Both the position numbers and the translations under genes were made by a program. The notes below the pieces were generated by a model. That model was not told the DNA's origin and searched no databases. It saw nothing but the letters and a program-made list of their open reading frames with translations. DNA of 64,000 nt, taken from the NCBI RefSeq assembly GCF_036700095.1, contig NZ_CP144918.1, forward strand, positions 869,001 through 933,000, read 5' to 3'. The DNA is from Pelagerythrobacter marensis. GTDB lineage: Bacteria; Pseudomonadota; Alphaproteobacteria; Sphingomonadales; Sphingomonadaceae. The first letter of the stretch is position 1. Every line of letters begins with the position of its first letter. Of this stretch, positions 57,409 to 64,000 are shown one piece after another.

Positions 57409-58584
57409 TCAGGTGTTGGCGGCGAAGTCGCGCAACATGTGCTTGGCAATCTGCAACTGCAGGATCTGCGTGGTGCCTTCGTAAATGCGATAGATGCGCG
57501 CATCGCGGAAGAAGCGCTCGGCATCGTATTCGGCCAGATAGCCGGCCCCGCCGTATATCTGGACCACGCGGTCGACCACGCGCCCGCACATTTCGGAAGC
57601 GAAGACCTTGAACGCCGCGGCCTTGCGCAGGACGTTCTCGCCCGCATCGGCGCGCGCGGTGACATCGGCCATCATCGCTTCGGCGGCGTAGATCTCGGTC
57701 TCGCTTTCGGCCAGCATCTGCTGGATCAGCTGGAAGTTGGCGATCGGTTCGCCGAACGCCTTGCGCTCGGTGGCATAGCGCAGCGCCGAATCGAGCGCAC
57801 GGCGGGCATAGCCGGTCGCCGCCGCGCCGACCGAAATGCGGCCGTTGTCGAGGCTCTTCATCGCGAAGACGAAACCCTTGCCGGTTTCGCCGCCCAGCAG
57901 CGCATCGTCGGGGACGTGCACGTCTTCCAGGATAATGTCGGCGATCTGCGCACCGGCCTGCCCCATTTTTTTGTCCGCGCTGCCAACCGAGACGCCCGGC
58001 GTATCCATCGGCACGATGAACGCGGAGACATGGGCGTTCTTGGGCAGGTTTTCCTTCTCGGTGCGGGCCATGATCAGGCCGACTTGCGCCTGCGGGGCAT
58101 TGGTGATGTAGCGCTTGGTGCCGTTCAGTATCCACCCGGAGCCGGAGGGATCGCGCCGCGCGGTCGTCTGCATTGCCGCGCTGTCGCTGCCCGATCCCGG
58201 CTCGGTCAGGCCGAAACAGGCGATCTCCCCCGCCGCGATGCGCGGCCACCACTCGGCCTGCTGGGCCTCGGTCCCGCCGTTCTTGATCGCCGAATTGAAC
58301 ATGCCGACGTTGATCGAGAAGATCGAACGGAACGCCGGCGCGGCATAGGCCATCGTCCGCACGACCTGCGCATACTGGGCGGTATTGAGGCCGGCGCCGC
58401 CGAATTCTTCGGGCACGGTCAGGCCGAACAGGCCCATCTCGCGCATTTCCGACACGACGGGTTCCGGAATCGCATCGTTTTCGACGACTTCCCCCTCGGC
58501 CGGGATCAACCGCTCGCGCACGTAGCGTTCGAGCTGGTCGATGAACTGCTGGAAAAGTTCGGGGTCCATGCCGGATGCGGCCAT
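57409..58584 (-). CDS. Acyl-CoA dehydrogenase
   Basis: A 391-residue flavoprotein with the family signatures LTEPGSGSDSA (FAD/substrate), RAQVG-like loop NAPQAQVG and the catalytic Glu in RIYEGTTQI near the C-terminus, as in short-chain acyl-CoA and glutaryl/isovaleryl-type enzymes. It makes the enoyl-CoA that the co-encoded hydratase and thiolase could process. First of the three genes, with ATG 58584 (MAASGMDPELF). Confidence 0.93.
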   Translation of the reverse strand: MAASGMDPELFQQFIDQLERYVRERLIPAEGEVVENDAIPEPVVSEMREMGLFGLTVPEEFGGAGLNTAQYAQVVRTMAYAAPAFRSIFSINVGMFNSAIKNGGTEAQQAEWWPRIAAGEIACFGLTEPGSGSDSAAMQTTARRDPSGSGWILNGTKRYITNAPQAQVGLIMARTEKENLPKNAHVSAFIVPMDTPGVSVGSADKKMGQAGAQIADIILEDVHVPDDALLGGETGKGFVFAMKSLDNGRISVGAAATGYARRALDSALRYATERKAFGEPIANFQLIQQMLAESETEIYAAEAMMADVTARADAGENVLRKAAAFKVFASEMCGRVVDRVVQIYGGAGYLAEYDAERFFRDARIYRIYEGTTQILQLQIAKHMLRDFAANT

Positions 58585-58612
58585 CTTGTCTCGTCCTTTC
58601 GCTAAAGCGTGG

Positions 58613-58834
58613 CTAGTTCGCGGCCTGGGGAGGAGGCTGGATACTGGCGTCCTTCGGCGGTTCGGCGTTAGCGCCGGCCTCTTCGATGGAACGGCGGCGC
58701 TGTTCGAGCATTTCGGCCGCTTCGTCGAGGGCCTTGGCCTCGCCCACCGTCACCCCGCCGGGGCCGGGTTCGTTGTCGGCCGGTCCGCAGGACGCGAGCA
58801 GAAGGGGCGCTAGGAACAGGGCGAACCGTCTCAT
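58613..58834 (-). CDS. Small lipoprotein
   Basis: A 73-residue protein with lipobox LLLASC and a short acidic/helical mature part (GEAKALDEAAEMLEQRR). No family recognised. It lies 28 bases upstream of the acyl-CoA dehydrogenase on the same strand; a functional link is not implied. Confidence 0.7.
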   Translation of the reverse strand: MRRFALFLAPLLLASCGPADNEPGPGGVTVGEAKALDEAAEMLEQRRRSIEEAGANAEPPKDASIQPPPQAAN

Positions 58835-58870
58835 CGGCGGGCACCATAGCGAAGCGCGGGCAAAGGAAAA

Positions 58871-58901
58871 GCGGGCGAATCGCATCGCACGATTCGCCCG
58901 C
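58871..58901 (-). terminator. Strong intrinsic terminator
   Basis: A perfect 12-bp stem, GCGGGCGAATCG (58871-58882) with CGATTCGCCCGC (58890-58901), around a 7-base loop, followed on the minus strand by TTTTCC. It ends the 58947-59243 gene. A second stem with a 4-base loop (58918-58937) lies just before it. Confidence 0.75.
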
Positions 58902-58946
58902 CTTGCCCATGGCCCGGCCTGCCGGCGAACCGGCAGGCGCCGGGGG

Positions 58947-59243
58947 TTACTGCGCGGATTCCGAAGCCGCCGCGGCTTCGGCCGCGACGTCCGCCGCGGC
59001 AGCGGCTGCCGCTTCGGCCGCCTGATCGGCATCGGCAGCCGCCGCGTCGGCCGCTGCATCCGTCTCTTGCGCGACAGGTTCGGCGACCGGGGCGTCGACC
59101 GGTTCTTCGGTCACCGGTTCCAGCGCTTCGTCGGCCGGCATTTCGACAGTGTCGGCCTCGGCATCGGCCGATGCGTCTTCGGTGCTGCCGCAAGCGGCGA
59201 GCGCGAAAACGGCGGGAACGAAGGCAAGAGCGAATTTCTTCAT
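58947..59243 (-). CDS. Small Ala/Asp-rich lipoprotein
   Basis: A 98-residue protein with lipobox ALAAC and a mature part of almost only Ala, Asp, Glu, Val and Pro, probably a disordered or helical envelope protein. No family recognised. ATG 59243 (MKKFALAF) has a Shine-Dalgarno GAG upstream; the terminator at 58871-58901 follows it, making it a monocistronic unit. Confidence 0.7.
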   Translation of the reverse strand: MKKFALAFVPAVFALAACGSTEDASADAEADTVEMPADEALEPVTEEPVDAPVAEPVAQETDAAADAAAADADQAAEAAAAAAADVAAEAAAASESAQ

Positions 59244-59377
59244 CGATACTCTCCGTGGTACGGCGCCGGACGGCGCGGATCGTCCCACTCCTACCCCCGC
59301 CACATTTCAACCGCAATCTGCAAAAGTGGCGGCCGCGCCGTTCACGTCGCGGCCCGGCTATGCCATGGCGGTGCGCG

Positions 59378-61168
59378 ATGGCTACGGCATGGCAGGGCGA
59401 ACGGGGACTCGAACGCGCACGGGCGGAACTGCGCCGGCTGTTCGGTTTCGACGATTTTCGCGGGGTGCAGCCGCAGGTGCTGGCGCGTGTGCTGGCCGGG
59501 GAATCGACCCTGGCCGTGATGCCCACCGGCGCGGGAAAGTCGCTGACCTACCGGCTGCCGGCGACAATGCTGCCGGGCACATGCGTGGTCGTCAGCCCGC
59601 TGATCGCATTGATGCACGATCAGCTTCGCGCGGCGCGCGCCAACGGGATCGAGGCGGCGACGCTGACCAGCGTCGATTCGGACTGGCGCGAGACGATCGA
59701 TCGCTTTCGCGCGGGCGCGCTGGACCTGCTCTACGTCGCGCCCGAACGCGCCAGCCAGCCGGGCTTCCGCGAACTGCTCGCGTCCGCCCCGCTGGCGCTG
59801 TTCGCGGTGGACGAGGCGCATTGCGTCTCCGAATGGGGGCACGATTTCCGTCCCGACTATCGCCAGTTGCGACCATTGATGGATGCGTTCCCGCAAGTGC
59901 CGCGCCTCGCGCTTACCGCGACCGCCGACGCCCATACCCGAACCGACATTCTCGACCAGCTCGGCATTCCGCCCGATGGACTGGTGCTCGCCGGTTTCGA
60001 CCGGCCCAATATCCGCTATGCCATGCGCCATCGCGACAACCCGGTGCGACAGCTCGCCGCGCTGATGGCGGAAGAGGCGGGGCCGGGGATCGTCTACGCC
60101 CCCACGCGCCGCAAGGTGGAGGATCTGGCGGAAAAGCTCGCCGCCGCGACCGGGCGCCCGGTGCGGGCCTATCACGCGGGCCTCGACCCGGCGACCCGCG
60201 CGGAAAACCAGGCGGCCTTCGTGGCCAGCGAGGACATGGTGATCGTCGCCACGGTCGCGTTCGGGATGGGGATCGACAAGCCCGACGTGCGCTTCGTGGC
60301 CCACGCCGGCATCCCCAAGTCGATCGAAGGCTATTACCAGGAAACCGGCCGTGCCGGGCGTGACGGCGATCCGGCGCGCGCGGTCATGCTGTGGGGGGCC
60401 GGCGACTTCGCCACCGCGCGCCAGCGGCTGGCCGAGGTGGAGGAGAGGCGCCGCGCCGGCGAGCGTGCGCGGCTCGACGCCCTTGCCGGGCTGGTCGAAA
60501 CCGCCGGATGCCGCCGCGCCGTCCTGCTCCGCCATTTCGGCGAGAACCCGCCGCCGTCGTGCGGAAATTGCGACAACTGCCTGTCTCCCCCGAAAGTGAC
60601 CGACGCGACGGAGGCGGCGCGCAAGCTGCTCTCGGCCGTCTATCGCACCGGGCAGACATTCGGCTTCGGGCACCTGCAGAAAGTGCTCACCGGCGTCGAG
60701 GACGAACGGGTGCGCCAGCGCGGGCACGACAGGCTCAGCGTATTCGGCATTGTCGAGGGGGAGGAGGCGCGCCTGCTCCAGCCGCTGGCCCGCGCGCTGC
60801 AGGCGCGCGGGGCGCTGGTGGCGACCGAACACGGCGGGCTTGCGCTGGGCGGCGATGCCCGCGCGATCCTGAAAGGGGAGCAGGCGGTGGCCATCGTCGT
60901 CCCCCCGCGCGCGGAACGCCGCCGGCGGCGCGATGCCAGCCCCAACCCGGTCGGCGACCCGCTGTTCGACGCCTTGCGCGAGTTGCGCCGCGAACTTGCG
61001 CTGGAGGCGCAGGTGCCACCCTATGTCGTGTTCCACGACGCCACCTTGCGCGAGATGGCCGCGCGCAGGCCCGCGACGCTCTCCGAACTCGGCGAAATCG
61101 GCGGGGTGGGGGCGAAGAAGCTGGAAGCCTATGGCGCGCGCTTCCTCGATACGATCCGGCGACATTGA
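59378..61168 (+). CDS. recQ: RecQ DNA helicase
   Basis: A 596-residue superfamily 2 helicase. Walker A MPTGAGKS is at residues 48-55 and DEAH at 145-148 (DEAHCVSEWGHDFRPDY). The C-terminal RecA domain has the GMGIDKPDVRFV and QETGRAGRDG motifs, the RecQ zinc cysteines are in CRRAVLL and SCGNCDNC, and an HRDC domain follows (FDALRELRRELA to GGVGAKKLEAYG). Roles are recombination and fork repair. ATG 59378 gives the usual length; ATG 59360 adds six residues. Confidence 0.96.
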   Translation: MATAWQGERGLERARAELRRLFGFDDFRGVQPQVLARVLAGESTLAVMPTGAGKSLTYRLPATMLPGTCVVVSPLIALMHDQLRAARANGIEAATLTSVDSDWRETIDRFRAGALDLLYVAPERASQPGFRELLASAPLALFAVDEAHCVSEWGHDFRPDYRQLRPLMDAFPQVPRLALTATADAHTRTDILDQLGIPPDGLVLAGFDRPNIRYAMRHRDNPVRQLAALMAEEAGPGIVYAPTRRKVEDLAEKLAAATGRPVRAYHAGLDPATRAENQAAFVASEDMVIVATVAFGMGIDKPDVRFVAHAGIPKSIEGYYQETGRAGRDGDPARAVMLWGAGDFATARQRLAEVEERRRAGERARLDALAGLVETAGCRRAVLLRHFGENPPPSCGNCDNCLSPPKVTDATEAARKLLSAVYRTGQTFGFGHLQKVLTGVEDERVRQRGHDRLSVFGIVEGEEARLLQPLARALQARGALVATEHGGLALGGDARAILKGEQAVAIVVPPRAERRRRRDASPNPVGDPLFDALRELRRELALEAQVPPYVVFHDATLREMAARRPATLSELGEIGGVGAKKLEAYGARFLDTIRRH

Positions 61169-61182
61169 CGCGTTCCCCGTTT

Positions 61183-61212
61183 CGATATAAATATGATATC
61201 ATAATAATATCG
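61183..61212. promoter_or_regulatory. 30-bp palindromic operator before the SPFH gene
   Basis: The outer arms CGATAT/ATATCG (61183-61188, 61207-61212) and the inner palindrome TATGATATCATA (61192-61203) share one centre; 13 of 15 base pairs match. It ends just ahead of the AAGGAG Shine-Dalgarno of the SPFH gene. The Arc-like repressor encoded two genes downstream is the obvious candidate to bind it (inference). Confidence 0.55.
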
Positions 61213-61226
61213 ATAAGGAGTCCGCC

Positions 61227-62141
61227 ATGTCCGATCTTCTCAAGAAAATGAACATCAGCCGCGAAAGCGAGGCGCATTCGCATAGCGGCTATCTCATGCT
61301 GCTCGTCTTGCTGGCGCTGGCTGCGCTGGCGGCCTGGGCGATCGTCGCTGCGGCGCCGGGCTACGGCGCGGACCGGGCGGACAAGCTGCTGTTCGTCGGA
61401 ACGATGGCGGGGTCGGCGATCCTGCTGCTGTTCGTCCTGGGCGGCTTCTTCATGATCCAGCCCAACCAGGCCGCGGTGATCACGCTGTTCGGCGAATATC
61501 GCGGGACCGAGCGGCGCGAGGGGTTGCGCTGGGTCTGGCCGTGGATGATGCGGCGCAAGATTTCCGTCCGGGCGCGCAATATCCATTCGGAACGGGTCAA
61601 GATCAACGACCTGCGCGGCAATCCGATCGAGATCGCCTGCAACGTCGTCTGGCGCGTCGCCGACACGGCGCAGGCCAGCTTCGACGTCGACGATTACAAG
61701 GAATTCGTGAACATCCAGATCGAAGCTGGGCTGCGCACGGTCGGTTCGCGCCATCCCTACGACGATTTCGAGGACGAGGAAGTGACGCTGCGTGGCAGCG
61801 CGGATGTGGTCAATCGCGAGCTGCTGGAAGAACTCAACGAACGATTGAGAGTTGCCGGCATTCTCGTCGACGAGGCCGGATTGACCCATCTCGCCTATGC
61901 TTCGGAAATCGCCAGCGCCATGCTGCGCCGCCAGCAGGCGGAGGCGGTGATCGCCGCGCGCGCGAAACTGGTGATGGGCGCGGTCGGCATGGTGGAGGAT
62001 GCGCTGACCAAGCTCAGCGAGGACAATATCGTGAACCTCGACGACGAGCGCCGCGCGGCAATGGTTTCCAACCTCATGGTCGTGCTCTGCGGCGACCGAG
62101 AGGCGCATCCCGTTGTCAACGCGGGCTCGCTCTACCAGTAA
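61227..62141 (+). CDS. SPFH/Band-7 membrane protein
   Basis: A 304-residue protein with two N-terminal membrane helices (about 18-40, 55-75) and an SPFH domain: [47 protein letters not shown], then a coiled-coil helix [17 protein letters not shown]. It is stomatin/flotillin-like, likely organising membrane microdomains or quality-control proteases. It precedes an Arc-like gene by 19 bases, a pairing common in sphingomonads. Confidence 0.9.
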   Translation: MSDLLKKMNISRESEAHSHSGYLMLLVLLALAALAAWAIVAAAPGYGADRADKLLFVGTMAGSAILLLFVLGGFFMIQPNQAAVITLFGEYRGTERREGLRWVWPWMMRRKISVRARNIHSERVKINDLRGNPIEIACNVVWRVADTAQASFDVDDYKEFVNIQIEAGLRTVGSRHPYDDFEDEEVTLRGSADVVNRELLEELNERLRVAGILVDEAGLTHLAYASEIASAMLRRQQAEAVIAARAKLVMGAVGMVEDALTKLSEDNIVNLDDERRAAMVSNLMVVLCGDREAHPVVNAGSLYQ

Positions 62142-62160
62142 AGCTGTTTCGGCCCGATCG

Positions 62161-62364
62161 ATGCCTGCCAGAAAAGCCTTTGCCCTCCGTCTCGATCCCG
62201 CGGTTCACGCCGCGGTCGAGCGGCTGGCTGCCACCGAACTGCGCAGCGCCAATGCGCAGATCGAGGTGCTGCTGCGCGAGGCGTTGAAGGAACGCGGGAT
62301 CGAGGTGCGCCCCACTGCCCCGCCACGCCGGGGCAGGCCGCCCGCCGATACGGCCGGCGACTGA
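62161..62364 (+). CDS. Arc-like ribbon-helix-helix DNA-binding protein
   Basis: A 67-residue ribbon-helix-helix protein: KAFALRLDPAVHAAVERLAATELRSANAQIEVLLREALKER fits the strand plus two helices of Arc/HicB-type repressors, followed by a basic Pro-rich tail. The start is ATG 62161. No toxin gene lies next to it, so the usual antitoxin label is not supported. It probably autoregulates via the palindrome upstream of the SPFH gene. Confidence 0.8.
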   Translation: MPARKAFALRLDPAVHAAVERLAATELRSANAQIEVLLREALKERGIEVRPTAPPRRGRPPADTAGD

Positions 62365-62446
62365 ACCGTGCGCGGCGTCGCGGGGTTTAGCCGGGCGTTA
62401 ACCCCTTGCGCTTAACCCGGACGCCATGGATACCTGTGTCCGCACC

Positions 62447-63409
62447 ATGCCCGCCCGCCACTCCGTCGCGCTTGCCGCTGCCATCGGCGCTCTGGCCGTT
62501 GCCGCGATTCCCGCTGCTGCGCTGTTTGCCCAACCCGGCCCGGCGCCGTTTACCGTGGTGGAGACCGGGGCTGGCTACGCCTCGCTTCAGCAGGCGGTCG
62601 ACGCGATCGGAAACGGCGACGGCACGATTGCGATCGCCAGTGGAACCTATCGCCAGTGCGCGGTTCAGGAAGGCGGATCGATCGCCTATCTCGCCGCCGA
62701 ACCGGGCAAGGCCATGTTCGAAGGGAAGACTTGCGAAGGCAAGGCCGCGCTCGTGCTGCGCGGGCGCGCGGCGGAAGTTTCCGGCCTCGTGTTCCGCCGC
62801 ATGGCCGTGCCCGATCATAACGGGGCCGGCATCCGGCTGGAGCGGGGGAATCTCACCGTCGCGCAGTCGTGGTTCGCCGACAGCCAGCAGGGTATCCTGA
62901 CGGCGGACGATCCTTCGGGCCGGATCGTGATCGACAAATCGACCTTTTCCGGTCTCGGCACCTGCGAAGGTTCGGGCGGTTGCGCCCATTCGATCTATGT
63001 GGGCGACTATGGCCACCTGCGCGTCACCCGCAGCCGCTTCGAACGGGGCACCGGGGGGCACTATGTCAAGGCGCGCGCGGGCCGGGTCGAGATTGCCGCT
63101 TCCAGTTTCGACGATTCGGCCGGGCGCGGGACCAATTACATGATCGACCTTCCCGCAGGCGCCACCGGCCAGATCACCAACAACTGGTTCGTCCAGGGCC
63201 GGGACAAGGAGAACTACTCCGCCTTCATCGCCGTGGGGGCGGAAGACATCAACCACAGCTCGGACGGGTTGCAGATCGCCGGCAACGACGCGCGTTTCGT
63301 GCCCGCGCTGAAACGCAGCTCGACTTTCGTTGCCGACTGGACCGGCGCCCGGCTGGCGATCGGCGACAATGCGCTCGGCCCCGGCATCCGGCGGTTCGAG
63401 CGGCGTTGA
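62447..63409 (+). CDS. Exported right-handed beta-helix protein
   Basis: A 320-residue protein with a signal peptide (VALAAAIGALAVAAIPAAALFAQ) and parallel beta-helix repeats typical of pectate-lyase-fold proteins (YASLQQAVDAIGNGDGTIAIASGTYRQC, AGIRLERGNLTVAQSWF, ITNNWFVQG, LQIAGNDARFV). No catalytic residues of lyases stand out. ATG 62426 is in frame 21 bases upstream; 62447 starts directly before the hydrophobic core. Confidence 0.8.
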   Translation: MPARHSVALAAAIGALAVAAIPAAALFAQPGPAPFTVVETGAGYASLQQAVDAIGNGDGTIAIASGTYRQCAVQEGGSIAYLAAEPGKAMFEGKTCEGKAALVLRGRAAEVSGLVFRRMAVPDHNGAGIRLERGNLTVAQSWFADSQQGILTADDPSGRIVIDKSTFSGLGTCEGSGGCAHSIYVGDYGHLRVTRSRFERGTGGHYVKARAGRVEIAASSFDDSAGRGTNYMIDLPAGATGQITNNWFVQGRDKENYSAFIAVGAEDINHSSDGLQIAGNDARFVPALKRSSTFVADWTGARLAIGDNALGPGIRRFERR

Positions 63410-63461
63410 CCGGAACCGCCGGCGCGCCATACCGGTTGTAGGCGCGAAAGGACATATTCCG

Positions 63462-63725
63462 ATGGCAGGTGGCTGGGCCCGCGACGGGGCCGTTCAGGAC
63501 CAGATCGACGATACCGTGAGCGACGCGGTGCAGGCGGTACGCACCCGAATGCCGCGCGGCGAGAGCGCCGAGTTCTGCGACCTGTGCGGCGAGGAAATTC
63601 CCGAGAAACGCCGTGAGGCCCTCCCTGGCGTCCGCACCTGCGTCGCCTGCCAGTCCGAGCGGGACGCGGCGATCAGGTCCACCGGCATCAACCGGCGCGG
63701 CAGCAAGGACAGCCAGCTGCGTTAG
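63462..63725 (+). CDS. DksA/TraR-type zinc-finger protein
   Basis: An 87-residue protein with the four-cysteine finger of short DksA/TraR-type factors: CDLCGEEIPEKRR and TCVACQSERD. Long DksA has an additional N-terminal coiled coil, which is missing here, as in YbiI-like proteins that touch RNA polymerase. ATG 63462. Confidence 0.9.
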   Translation: MAGGWARDGAVQDQIDDTVSDAVQAVRTRMPRGESAEFCDLCGEEIPEKRREALPGVRTCVACQSERDAAIRSTGINRRGSKDSQLR

Positions 63726-63798
63726 AGTCGTCTTGTTCTAAGCTGAAGCGGCACCGGCCTGGCCGCGCCTCAATGAAAACGACTCCAGACCGGTCCGT

Positions 63799-64000
63799 TC
63801 AGCCGAAAGCGGGGGCGTAAGTCACGATGCCGCGCGGTGCGCCACCCCCGATGACGAGGCGCTGGAAATACTCGGGCGGCGGGCCCGGATAAGCGAGCGC
63901 CGGGTCGTGCGCGAAGCCGAAGCGGTTGTAATAGGCCGGATCGCCCAGGACCACGCAGCCTGCCGCTCCGCGCTCGTGCAGCATGGCGATGCCCCGTTCT
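63799..64000 (-). CDS. GNAT acetyltransferase (partial, N-terminus outside window)
   Basis: The C-terminal 67 or so residues of a YhbS-like N-acetyltransferase: AAGCVVLGDPAYYNRFGFA is the acetyl-CoA/substrate motif of this group, followed by PPPEYFQRLVIGG. The frame is open to 64000, so the start lies beyond the right edge. Confidence 0.75.
   Translation of the reverse strand, partial: ERGIAMLHERGAAGCVVLGDPAYYNRFGFAHDPALAYPGPPPEYFQRLVIGGGAPRGIVTYAPAFG

Noticed and set aside
62161-62364. HicB-type antitoxin of a toxin-antitoxin pair
   Set aside because: No toxin-sized gene adjoins it; the neighbours are an SPFH protein and a beta-helix protein.

Overview
The window looks like a chromosome segment of a GC-rich alphaproteobacterium, probably a sphingomonad (Sphingomonadaceae or Erythrobacteraceae). 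This rests on overall base composition, the many TonB-type, RND and outer-membrane genes, the argB-YggT-folD and SPFH-ribbon-helix-helix groupings, and frequent GTG/TTG starts with ATGA or GTGA overlaps. No 16S rRNA is present, so the assignment is inference.

Layout. (1) 1-4075 is the right end of an integrative island. It holds a short prokaryotic Argonaute with its APAZ partner (the partner is cut by the window edge), a tyrosine integrase, and a 45-bp copy of the 3' half of a tRNA-Arg(CCG) that marks the island boundary. (2) 4251-5154 is a TetR regulator coupled to a SnoaL-like protein. (3) 5385-12014 (minus) is a four-gene cluster: TonB-dependent receptor, exported CobN-like chelatase-family protein, MotA/TolQ-like channel and DUF2149. 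It matches the hmuRS..UV haem-uptake layout known from Bacteroidota. (4) 12229-18926 (minus) is a copper/silver efflux operon: a small exported Cys/Met-rich protein, CusC, CusB with a fused CusF domain, CusA, and a separate CusF lipoprotein. (5) 19074-21343 is a Tat-exported amidohydrolase and an outer-membrane barrel protein. (6) 21411-33646 (minus) encodes a 2842-residue DUF11-repeat/OmpA surface protein and its 1230-residue outer-membrane partner, preceded by two palindromes and a small XRE regulator.

(7) 34573-39224 is a tight four-gene operon: a threonine-dehydrogenase homologue with a ruined structural zinc site, a GNAT/FemAB-like acyltransferase, a methyltransferase and a berberine-bridge-type flavoprotein oxidase. 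The start and stop codons of the last three genes overlap. I do not recognise the pathway; it looks like a small-molecule biosynthetic cluster and is the best candidate here for something undescribed. (8) 39478-48929 is accessory metabolism: an alpha/beta hydrolase, an ABM-fold monooxygenase-like protein, DUF1801, an S9 peptidase, a PEP-mutase-family lyase with a divergent MocR regulator, and a TetR regulator divergent from an NmrA-like reductase plus a DUF1772 protein.

(9) 49216-64000 is ordinary chromosome. It contains tRNA-Gly(GCC), CnoX-like thioredoxin, a LON-substrate-binding-domain protein, the argB-YggT-folD-lipoprotein-MarC operon, a beta-oxidation-like trio, small lipoproteins, RecQ, SPFH plus an Arc-like repressor behind a large palindrome, a beta-helix protein, a DksA-type zinc-finger protein and a partial GNAT.
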